Part shown: positions 51,220 to 60,381 of the stretch, in pieces | Numbering within the stretch: position 1 is the stretch's first letter | How the letters are laid out: each line of letters begins with the position of its first letter | Assembly (NCBI GenBank): GCA_003415625.1 | Contig: PYIU01000002.1 | Location: forward strand, 7,440,001 to 7,504,000 | Reading direction: 5' to 3' | DNA length: 64,000 nucleotides | Source: Aquanectria penicillioides | Lineage: Eukaryota; Ascomycota; Sordariomycetes; Hypocreales; Nectriaceae | Program-made: the position numbers and the translations under genes | The notes under the pieces: generated by a model | Told to the model about the DNA's origin: nothing | The model's input: the letters and a program-made list of their open reading frames with translations, nothing else | The model's database searches: none

Positions 51220-52646
51220 ATGGTAGGTCGCCGATCCAGACACAGACTCAGCCTTGGATGTGGTATGTAACCAGCATGCTCCAAATTTCATCCCGGGCGA
51301 AGAATGCAAATTGCTAACTCGCGATGCTCTCAAGCCGAGTGAAGAGCAGTCTTCTCTATCGTCCCTGAGATCCAGCATTCTTCAGCATAAGCATGAGAAT
51401 GGCCGGAGATACCACTCGATGAGCGAAGGGAGTACGTAATGCTGCCCCTCACCCTCACCGCCTGATATGTTTCAGTAGCTGACGTGGGTTTCGCATTTTG
51501 AGAATACAATTTTCCGAATGACGACGTGAGTTGAAAAGGCAAATAAATTCCCGAACTTGATTTACTTGGTAATCTATTTACCTATTAGCAAGAGAACGAA
51601 CGTCTTGGTGAGCCCTTCCGTCTCAATGTACCATAGGATTGGAATTAACCAGACATAGATTTACAGCATCAAATTTGGACCATTCAATTTGATGGCGAGC
51701 TGGCTCTAAATCCTCACATTTCTAAGGCAAAGCGAGTCCTGGACATCGGCACTGGCACTGGCATCTGGGCTGTTGATTTTGGTGAGTCTCTATCCCTTTT
51801 CTGCATAGCAACCGCAAGACATGAAAGCCCTAAATCGTCTTAAAATAGCCGATGCACATCCGTCGGCTGAGGTCATTGGCGTTGACCTCAGTCCCATTCA
51901 ACCTCACTGGTGAGAAATCCAGCTCAGTCAGCAGCCCGCATTAATAACCACCATTAAGGGTCCCTCCAAACTGCCACTTTGAAATTGATGACCTCGAGAA
52001 GGACTGGACCTGGGGGAAGCCTTTTGACTTTATTCTATGCCGAGGCATGGCGGGCTGTTTCGCGGATGTACCAGCTCTGATTCAAAAGGCATACAAGTAT
52101 GGAACCCAGTATCAAGCTTTTCTGAATACTTACCATCTACAGTGCTCTGGAGCCGGGTGGCTACTTGGAAATTGCCGATCTCTCCCTCCCCATGGGCTGC
52201 GACGACGGAACCGTCACCAAAGAATCTGCCGTCTGGAAGTGGCATGAAGCACTCTACGAAGCCTCAGTGAAGATTGGCAGGCCTATTGGAAGCATCGCCA
52301 AGGAGATCCCGACTATCAAGAAGGCTGGATTCGTCGATGTGGTGCACCGAGAGTTTAAATGGCCGTTCAACACGTGGCCACTCGATTGGAAGCTCAAGGA
52401 GATTGGTCGATACCAATGTGTTAACCTAGATATGGGGCTTGAAGCTTTCTCGCTAGCCCTTCTAACGAGAGTAGCTGGATGGTCCAAAGAAGAGGTAATT
52501 GCCTGCTGTGCCAACGTACGAAAGGACATTCGAAATCGAAAGATGCATGGCTACTGGACGATGTAGGTCACTCCAGTGTGTGCTTTGCTGAGAGGAGTTC
52601 TAACCTTTTTCACAGGCATGTTGTGTACGCTCGCAAGTCTGAATAA
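51220..52646 (+). CDS. Class I SAM-dependent methyltransferase (LaeA/TAM-like), intron-rich
   Basis: Proposed exons: 51220-51222, 51275-51431, 51503-51525, 51589-51607, 51659-51781, 51849-51909, 51959-52096, 52143-52562 and 52616-52646, about 324 residues in phase throughout. The joints restore the family's conserved blocks: ENGRRYHSMSEGK-YNFPNDD-QENERL-DLQHQIW, then motif I VLDIGTGTGIWAVDF, the acidic-loop block VIGVDLSPIQP, DLEKDW and EPGGYLEIADLSLP. The family methylates small molecules or, in LaeA-like members, influences secondary metabolism; the substrate here is unknown. The first exon is the weakest part: no ATG lies in frame between the stop at 51224 and 51431, so I propose ATG at 51220 directly followed by a GTAGGT donor. 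An alternative intron at 51263-51334 is possible. Two exons are only 23 and 19 bp. Converges with the Zn2Cys6 gene. Confidence 0.85.
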
Positions 52647-52935
52647 TAAGATAACAAAACTGGAACTATCGAGCGTGTTGTGTAAGGGCATTTCTTCAGA
52701 GATCGATCTGTGGTGCCTCGTGGAGTCGTCCTTACAACAGGTTTACAACGTGAGATTGACGGACAATTTGCATTTTATGGTTTGGAGGTGAACTCATCCT
52801 TGACTAAGCATATATATATCAGATACCGGTATATGTATTAGGTTCATCTTGCAATTTCTGTATGAGATATTCTGCCACGTTTGAATCACACATATGGATA
52901 TCCAGTCCTCTCTACTTCCCCCATCCACTATTGGC
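52647..52935. other. Short intergenic region between convergent genes
   Basis: 289 bp between the methyltransferase stop and the transcription-factor stop. It presumably holds both 3' untranslated regions. I see no other feature. Confidence 0.6.
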
Positions 52936-55209
52936 CTACTTGCACGCCGACTTGACTATTTCCGACATTAAGGCCCTCCAGCTGTGGTCATCTAAGTTGC
53001 TTTCTGCTGTCATATTCTGGCTCATTCTGTCATACAACGTTGAGATATCCATCTCGTCGCCAGTAGCTGTTTCATTCAAGGTTTTATCTGTCATTTCAAC
53101 GTTGATAGGACTAGGTGTGGGAGTTTGTTTCTGCTGTGGTGCGTCTAGAAGGAGGAGCGTATCAGCCATGTTCAAATCTCTCTTGTCAAACATGTTCGCT
53201 TGTTTGTATTGCAACTGTAGCTCGGCTGGTGAAAGAATCCCATGCTCCTGGTGTGTTTTCGTTATTGACTGTAACAGTCTTTCTGCACTTATACACTGTT
53301 TGCTGGCTGAACTGAGCATGCGGAAAGCCTCGGCTGTCTCTATTATTCGTTGGCAGTTGCGTTCCACGGCAGGGCCTTTTAGGCAAAGATCGAGGGACAA
53401 TGCCATAGTCGCGATGTAAAGACAATTCAAATGCCCTCCAGACGCAAGCCTTGTTTGAACAAAGCCGATTCCAGTTTCCTCAAGTTCCAATTCGCCCTGG
53501 ATAATCAAGCGTGCAGAAGCAATACACGTCTTCCGCGAGTAAGCATATGTGGGATCCGTGAAGCCCTGGGCTAGAAATGGAAGATGGAGCTTGCAGCGGT
53601 GGGTATTAGCAAGCGAGTTAATAAAATATCTTTGGAGTATTAAGCTGTTTGATGCAGTTTCCGGTTTATTCTTTTGGTGACAGGTAGTGCCATGCAATCG
53701 GAGATTGGGAGGCAGCCCGTTGATGAACCTGTCTAGTTCAATATCAACTTCCAACACATCTCCGTAACTGGGTGATCCGAGAGTTTCAGACGCCAATGGA
53801 CTACGGTCCTTCAAGTTTCTAGAAATCTCGGCCAGCCGCATTCTTTGATAAAGATAGGAGAGATGAGATGCTTGGCCTTCCATTTGGTTGGCAGGGCTTG
53901 CTTCACTGCCAGATTCAATTTGCAGATGCTGGGGTAGATTGACAACCATTTGTCGCGGGTGGACTTGATAGGTCGCTTCATGATCTCCGTATAATCCTGC
54001 TAACAACCTATGCAAATATCAGTGATAGGAAGGTCGAAGTCAGTGGCAATAACTCACCAATCTGTTGTCGCTAAGAACCACCAAACCCGCCTCTGGACTT
54101 CTTTTTGAACCTGATCTGTACTAGGGTCGGAGTATAGGTGGTCGCTGACATGTAACTTCAGCTCTTGTGCCATGATGAGGGCTTGATTCAGCAGACAACG
54201 GAACCTATGCGAAGGACCTTCAAGGGCGCCGACCACATGTGATATTATGATGATTGCTTGCACAACCTCCAAGCATACGTGATCAACATGAACACAGCGG
54301 TTTATCAGAGCTCGAGTAGATTCCATCCAGAATGAAGCGGTACGATGGGCATCTTGGACAGCTGTCGAGGCTCCGTTTGCGTCATTGAGCTGGGGGGAGT
54401 AATAGGCCGCGGCGGCAAAGACACTAATCAGCATGGCTGCTTGTCCTGGCGGCATCTGGCTGGGTGTGTCAAGAAGTGAATAAAGGTTTTCAAAGACTGC
54501 CCGAAGCGTTGGAGTATGGAGGATGTGGTAGAAAGGCTGGATGTCCTTGATGTACGTTTCAATCATAGCCTGCCCTTCCAGCCGAGGAGGGAAACAGACG
54601 CTAATGGAGTTGGCTGTCGTGTTTTGCGTAAAGAGAGTTGATGAGCTGTCGAATTGGCGGATCTGCTCGATGGACATGACTTGTATAGAAACGCCAAACT
54701 TAGGTTGAGGCTGAGACTCCTATTAGTTATCGTTGATCTGGCACGGTTTCCTGACTTACTACCTTCAATCCCTGGTAGAGCCAACGAGTGGAGATGTGCA
54801 CGTTGGAAGATGCTGGCGCACATTGCTGGAGGAACTGAGGGAGCTGGATGGGATATAAGGTGCTAATGGGCATAAAAGACGAAGCCGGTGTTGGGCGGGC
54901 TGGCGAAAGGGCAAGGGGTTGGTCTTTGTTCAAGGCCGTCAAGGTCTGGTGCTCAGACTGAAGAGTGACCATTTTCTCCAAGGCTTCTAGGCGACGTAAT
55001 ATTTGTGTGGTGGATGATTCAACTTGGTCTTCGGCGGGCATTCTAGTCTGTCCCTGAGCCCTCCGGCACTCAATCCCACGCGAGGTGCAGTTTGAACACG
55101 GGTGCTCTCGGCCGCATCTCAGCTTACGAGAGCGACATGATTCGCATGACAGCGGAGGCTGCTGCCGGGATGAAAATGCGCGTCGGGCTTGTGTCTTTGA
55201 CGAGCCCAT
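52936..55209 (-). CDS. Zn2Cys6 transcription factor with fungal-specific regulatory domain
   Basis: Exons on the minus strand: 55209-54760, 54710-54058 and 54007-52936, giving 724 residues in phase. The N-terminal Zn2Cys6 binuclear cluster has Cys22, 25, 32, 38, 41 and 48 in the canonical C-x2-C-x6-C-x5-C-x2-C-x6-C spacing with RSRKLRC basic residues. A Leu/Ile/Met-rich stretch near residues 90-105 (ILRRLEALEKMVTL) is the likely dimerisation coiled coil. The middle region is the fungal-specific transcription factor domain, with RRVWWFLATTDW joined across intron 2 to LLAGLYGDHEATY and the HPRQMVVNLP block. An alternative acceptor for intron 1 would add three residues. It is the only regulator in the block and so the candidate pathway-specific activator of its neighbours. 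No break or RIP change is seen. Confidence 0.92.
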
Positions 55210-55603
55210 AGCTAAAATGCATCAGGACTTGACCGGCTGCCGACTCTCAAACCTTTTCACTGCGGAATCGAGGGGAGATGAGGATGATGACGCGCCGGAC
55301 AGACCGGCTTATGGGTCGATCCGTCCGCGGAGACTCCGGCCGGTGTCGGCCAATGAAGCCGTAGCCTGATTTTGAAGGATGTGGAGCCTTGACGGAGCTG
55401 CGGAGAGTAAACAGGGTCGGGAGCGGGGTACAACGAGCAATGGAATGACCTAGCACTGGAGTTGTGTGCAGATTTGAGTCGTAGGAGGAGAGATGTATTG
55501 AACGATAAACGTCGGGCTCCTCAGAGAACAATATGAGGTTGACGGAGTTGAATCGAAATCTACCAACATTCACAATCCACCATACAGCCATCCACCTCAC
55601 AGG
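55210..55603. other. Promoter region of the Zn2Cys6 gene and 3' end of the MFS gene
   Basis: 394 bp without a gene. It contains the TCCGCGGAGACTCC site at 55324 and several CCGG-rich half-sites (55292-55350), within about 150 bp of the regulator's start. Confidence 0.6.
55324..55337. promoter_or_regulatory. Candidate Zn2Cys6-type site TCCGCGGAGACTCC upstream of the regulator gene
   Basis: It lies 115 bp upstream of the regulator's start codon. It combines the TCCGCGGA palindrome with GAGACTCC, which is also an arm of the hairpin upstream of the MFS gene (57644-57669). Its position suggests possible autoregulation. Confidence 0.5.
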
Positions 55604-57328
55604 CTACAGCTCAACCTGTGAGAACTTGCTCTGCCGGACTCGATCACCAAACTTGTAGAAGACAACGGGTACAGGCAGGAAAGCGACTGAGATAAATCCA
55701 AGCACCGAGGTCCCCCATCCGACACCCAGGGCATCGTACATGTCATTCCCAGCCAGCGGCAGCAAGGCTCCGAGAACCGACCGAAACACCGTGGCGGCTG
55801 CAAGAGCCGACGCCGCGTAATTGGTGTAAACGTCGACAAGGTATGTTTGGCACGCGGTCTTCGGAAAGTTAGTTGCGAGTGGCTCAGAAGAGCAGCCACA
55901 GATAGAAAGAGGAAGATGGAATGGGAATACTTACAAATGCTACAACCATTCCGGCCCCCAAAAGCCCGGTACCGATAATCGGCGCAGACCAGTGCACTTC
56001 GTGCTCAGCAGTCCAGCCGTACATGAACAAGCCAATTGGCACCAGTAGGGATCCTATAATCATAAGAGGGAACCGGAACTCGGGCTTGCTGATGCCCCCG
56101 TTCCGCTCCTTCAGCTTCTGAACGATACGATCCGAGAGCGCACCAGCGACAGCAACTCCAAGAAAGGACCCAATCCCAATACCCAAGTATGCTAGCCCCG
56201 AACTTCCGAGTGAAAACCCGTATTGGTTCGAAAAGACACTCGGAAAAGTTGTGAAGCAGAGGTACAAGTAGGCATAAACAATCGCCATATACAAGGAGAT
56301 GACAAAGACTATGGGGGACCTGAAAAGCATCTTGGTTGGTCGAATGATGGCTCGTAGAAAGACACTTGTTGTTGACTCTGATGTTTGCTGGATGGAACGC
56401 AGGTTCGTGTTTCCGGTGCTCTTTCGAAGTGCCTCTGTCTTCCGCTTCAGCAGAGTGGGGGAGTGAGATTCGCTAAGCGTAAACAACGAGATGACTGCTA
56501 TGATGCCAGTCTATAACATGTTAGTTCAAGAGTAGAGTATCAGGGAGTCAAGCTTACGCAAATCGATAGAATCCAAAAATTCCAACGCCAATCAACATCT
56601 TCAGAGACATATCCTCCCACTACAAGATATCAGTAATCCATCAATGTAAATGGTCTAGAAGTCAAATACCTATTGGGCCAACACTGGGTCCGAAGAGGGG
56701 TCCAATGGTCCAGGCTGCCATGGCCAGCCCTCGTCTCTCAGAAGGAATCATGTCCGCAATGGAGCCTCCGCCAAGAGTCATGGGACAGGACGCGGCCAGT
56801 CCTGCGAACATTCGAAAGACGATGAGACTTCCCATGCTGTTGGAAACAGCACAAGCAATAGAGAAGATGAAAAAAACCCAGTTGCAAACATTGTACGGCA
56901 AGTTTCTCCCCCACAACTCTGAGATGGGGGCAATGACGAGTGGACCACAGGCGTAGCCGACGAGATGGACAGATGTTACGAATGCGCCTAGAGATTCGTT
57001 GGTCGATCCAAACTCCTTCATGAGCATCTCGGTTCCTGGGGCGATAATTGTAGAGGCGAACGGCCTGCGCTGTCAGTCTCTGCTGGTACCCAAGGTTCGA
57101 AATGAGCCACCGTACTCACGATAGGAAGGTGATCAGAGACACGGTCGCGATCGTCGACAGCTTTTTGCCTGTGGGCCAGTTCATGGGGTTCTCTGGGTCA
57201 TCAAGGCCATCCCAATCCACAATATTTAGATCAGGCAAAGCGCTCTTCTCAGAGTCAACTTCCGGCAAAGCGCCATTGACCGTCTCGGAGACTGACAAAT
57301 CCCTGTCCATAGAGTTTGGAGTTGACAT
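55604..57328 (-). CDS. MFS transporter, DHA1 drug:H+ antiporter type
   Basis: Exons on the minus strand: 57328-57120, 57064-56670, 56619-56558, 56510-55935 and 55858-55604, giving 498 residues, usual for 12-helix DHA1 proteins. A hydrophilic N-terminus with [13 protein letters not shown] precedes the first helix, as in the fungal polyamine/multidrug branch. Motif A-like [11 protein letters not shown] follows helix 2. The antiporter motif [15 protein letters not shown], is completed across intron 2, and the C-terminal half runs to [16 protein letters not shown]. Predicted to sit in the plasma membrane and export a drug, toxin or metabolite in exchange for protons; the substrate is unknown. It lies head-to-tail with the Zn2Cys6 gene. 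Its upstream region has the densest set of TCCGCGG sites in the window. Confidence 0.93.
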
Positions 57329-57513
57329 GGCGACAGCTCTGCGTTGTGCGATTCAGTATCAGGAATAAAGAGAAGAAACAATTTGCTAAGTCAACAAAAT
57401 TTAAGGAGTGATTGGCTTCAGGAAACAAGGTAAGGACAGGTCGAGATTCTTTGGCGAACTGGACGGGTACGACTCGCTGTTTTTTATTTGATGGATGGAT
57501 CGACTTTAGCACA

Positions 57514-57561
57514 TCCGCGGTGTCCGCCTTCGGCGAGCGCTGTCCGCTGACTGTCCGCGGT
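57514..57561. promoter_or_regulatory. Pair of TCCGCGGT sites upstream of the MFS gene
   Basis: TCCGCGGT occurs at 57514-57521 and again at 57554-57561, with TCCGC half-sites between them. The array lies 185-235 bp upstream of the transporter start. It is consistent with clustered binding sites of a Zn2Cys6 regulator; binding is inferred. Confidence 0.5.
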
Positions 57562-57643
57562 CTAATATTAATCACTCGGTGTGACAGAGCTCTCACTTTT
57601 TTGACCTCCAATTAGGCAGTCAGCTAATCAACGGAATCAACCA

Positions 57644-57673
57644 CGGAGACTCCACGCCTGGAGTCTCCGCGGT
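57644..57673. promoter_or_regulatory. Perfect inverted repeat overlapping a TCCGCGGT site
   Basis: Arms CGGAGACTCCA (57644-57654) and TGGAGTCTCCG (57659-57669) are separated by CGCC. The right arm runs into TCCGCGGT (57666-57673). The outward CGG...CCG arrangement is a typical dimeric Zn2Cys6 target. GAGACTCC is shared with the site at 55324. Confidence 0.6.
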
Positions 57674-57951
57674 GCAGTTGACCCACAGATGATCGCAGTC
57701 ACCTCAACAGGTGTGCTAGGTAATCAACAACCCTTTCCTAGAGAGTCCCACAACATTCTGGGTCCTTTTTTCCTAGTCCCCTTTAATATTATGTGATATC
57801 GGAAGAAGGGCAATTAGACATGTACCCCCCGAGCCTCATTAACTATCCATGGTGCGTAAATTCCATCTATTCTGCTTCACTCATTCAAGGCTATTTCTAC
57901 CACAATAATTAGATCCTACAATTGTAACTAGCATATGAACAATATCTCTTC

Positions 57952-59281
57952 TCAAAGGGAACTTGCTTGGTTGAAATCTGCTCCAAACTCCTTCCACGCT
58001 CGCTCAACCGCAAGGTCAAGATGCCCATTCCTCCCAGGAACCAGGATGTCAGAACCATCGGCTTCCATTCCGTAGACGACGCTGTGTGTCTTTCCCAGAG
58101 TCAACTTGATGGAACCTTCAATAAACAAGTTAGGCTTGTACGTGTGTGTCGGTGTTCCTCCTCGAATCATTGCGAGAATATTGTCCAGCACGACCCGTGA
58201 TTGCATCCATCCAGCACGCGCCATATGTGGGCCACCATGATCAGCTACGTCGCCGAATGCAAAGATCCTTGTCCCAGTATCGAGCGCATCAGCTGCGGAT
58301 ATTTGCAGTGTCGGTTGAACAAGAATGCGGGACGTCTCCTTGCAGATGGCGCTAGGATGGAGAGGCCTGAGGATGGATGAGTTGGGTCTCTGGCCAGTAC
58401 AACCAATCTATTCTCCCGTAAGCACGTTATTCACCATAATCAAGACAATTAAATCTTACAATGAGATCAAATTCTTCTTCGTGCCCATCTGAAAAGGTCA
58501 GCTTCGCTGACGTAGCCATGTTACCTTGCGGTGGCAACTTGGGACGCTCATTCAAAAGCACGCGAATCTTCAGCTCGTCCTGCAGAGTAGCCAAGGCATA
58601 ATCCTGCAATCTCTTGCCAAAGTGGCTCATAATTTGGCCCCGTGAGTGAATCAACGTGACCTCCTTGTGCGGGTAAAAGTCTTTGATGTCGCTAGAAAGT
58701 TGAACGCCAACAGCTCCTCCACCCACGATAGCAATTTTTTGGCTTGCCTTGATTGTGTCTTGCACATTTCGTAACTCGGAGCACGCGTCAACGCGTTCCG
58801 TTGCCGAGACCTGGACGGGGAGCGGTTGCGAAGATCCCGTCGCAATGGCAAGGTAGGCGTAGTCAATCTTTTCTCCGGACGCCAGGATGACTTGACTTTC
58901 TGTAATATCCACAACAGTGCCCTGAACACGCGTCAAGATTCCTGCAGGTGAACCCTTAGCCACGCCATCATAAGGAATGAAGGCTTTATGCTCGTGTCCC
59001 GTGAGGACAGAGAATCGGGGGAAAGTGAAAGAATAGTTCAGATGCGAATTCTTTTCGATCCAAACAGCCTTGAATCCTGTCGGAAGCGTCTCCGCCAGTC
59101 GTTTGACCAGCTCAATGCTCGCAAAGGAGCCGCCGAGAACGACCACGTTCTGAGCATCGGGCGTGTCGTGCCATGTCCAGTTGTGGTAAGTTGCAGCTGC
59201 ACGCTGAACAACGACTGTTCTCAGATAAGGTACAAAGAAACCAATGGCCTTGCCAACCAACTTGACATGGTCCGAAGGCAT
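57952..59281 (-). CDS. AIF/NDH2-like FAD-dependent pyridine nucleotide-disulphide oxidoreductase
   Basis: Exons on the minus strand: 59281-58460 and 58407-57952, joined in phase (intron 52 bp). The frame is open up to an earlier ATG at 59356, adding 25 residues, but the start at 59281 fits the usual length (about 425 residues) of AIF/AMID-like proteins. Domains in order: FAD-binding dinucleotide fold NVVVLGGSFASIELVKRL; an ATGSS hinge; NAD(P)H-binding fold KIAIVGGGAVGVQL; IGCTGQRPNS at the exon joint; and the second FAD motif TRIFAFGDVADH. The first glycine motif ends in Ser (GGSFAS) where Gly is usual. It probably transfers electrons from NAD(P)H to a quinone or small acceptor. No targeting peptide or C-terminal membrane helix is obvious. 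Confidence 0.9.
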
Positions 59282-60381
59282 GACGGTCAAGCAGGACGAC
59301 TGATGAGTCTCGGCGGTGGTTGATGATGGGCCTAGGGTTTGGGTTAGGAATAACAAAACGCATTCAAGTGTTCTTCAAAATGTTATTTTTGATGTAAAAT
59401 CAATAACCGGGTCAAAGTAAGCAAATGGGTGGAACTCGGCAAGAAAAAGGGGAGCACCGACCAAAGACAGCGAAAGCCCGGCCGGCCTCGGACCCAGCTC
59501 CGCGGAGGGTCCGGGCTGACCCACAATTCCGTCCGGAGGTAGCCGAAACGGCATGAGGCAGACTCGTGCATCAGGACACGTAGAACACGTCGAAAGGACC
59601 CAGCGGTGAGAATACCCGTGGCCGTCTCTTGGAGATAGTGGGGCGCAGCGGACACGCGGGTAGCCCGATGACCCCAATCTATAGCTCCCTGCTGAATGCC
59701 CGAACGATGTAATGTTTCCGTACTAAATCATAGTCTCCAAAGCATTCTCTAATAGCTAGCTGAAACTAATTTCCATTGACAGAACTGAAAATGCAATTTT
59801 GCTCGACCCGGAACGATCATCTCAGCGTTCGTAGCTCACAACGCTAAGTCTCAATTCTTGTGAAATGAAGGCCTCAACTTAATAAGTAGCTCGATAAGGC
59901 GAACGGCACTCCACGCTTCAGGCACCGACATTTGTACTCAGGAAGTTGAAGCGTAATAAATACTGTCAGTCTCATGACCAATGTTCTTCATCGACTTATT
60001 TGTTTGACCACTCTAGCTATTCATCATGACTTGTGGTTTAGCGAGGACATACCCTATAGCAATTTTCGTCCGGATCTCCTCGCAGTGTCCTGTTCCAGTT
60101 ACACCTTAGGGATATCCAAGCCCTATATTAGGCTTACTAATGTGATGTACTTTCATGTAGCAAACTCATAATTCAAATCTTCAGTCTTCGTCTTTGATAA
60201 GGTCAAGATCAACGTCGGTCGTATGTTCATGCGGTATTTTCGCCAAGGCCATGCACAAGAGTGGATGCCTACAGCCCAAGTTCATTGCAGCTTATTACAT
60301 GCCGCCTATCTTATCGCAGTCCTAAAAATGTTTTCATTTCCCCGCACTGTTTGGGAGCTATAGTCATCTCTCGAACCTCAA
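59282..60381. other. Intergenic region: oxidoreductase promoter and HET gene upstream
   Basis: About 1.1 kb. The left half is GC-rich, contains the CTCCGCGGAG site at 59498 and may include the longer oxidoreductase start at 59356. The right half (59700-60381) has no CCGCGG. Short frames here show no recognisable product. Confidence 0.55.
59498..59507. promoter_or_regulatory. Palindromic CTCCGCGGAG site upstream of the oxidoreductase
   Basis: A perfect 10-bp palindrome 217 bp upstream of the preferred start (142 bp from the alternative start). It carries the TCCGCGGAG core seen before the methyltransferase and the regulator, followed by GGTCCGG. Confidence 0.5.

Larger units (their letters stand above)
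57329..57951. other. Promoter region of the MFS gene with repeated CCG motifs
   Basis: 623 bp between the MFS start and the oxidoreductase stop. It holds three TCCGCGGT sites (57514, 57554, 57666), further TCCGC half-sites between 57523 and 57546, and an 11-bp-arm inverted repeat at 57644-57669. No gene is recognised. Confidence 0.65.

Noticed and set aside
51614..51641. In-frame TAG and TAA in the methyltransferase as RIP damage leaking from the transposon block
   Set aside because: Both stops fall inside a 51-bp intron (51608-51658) with GTGAGC donor and CATAG acceptor, and removing it restores the conserved block in phase.
52862..53419. Plus-strand 185-codon frame
   Set aside because: It is the reverse strand of the last exon of the Zn2Cys6 gene, whose minus-strand frame carries the family's conserved sequence.
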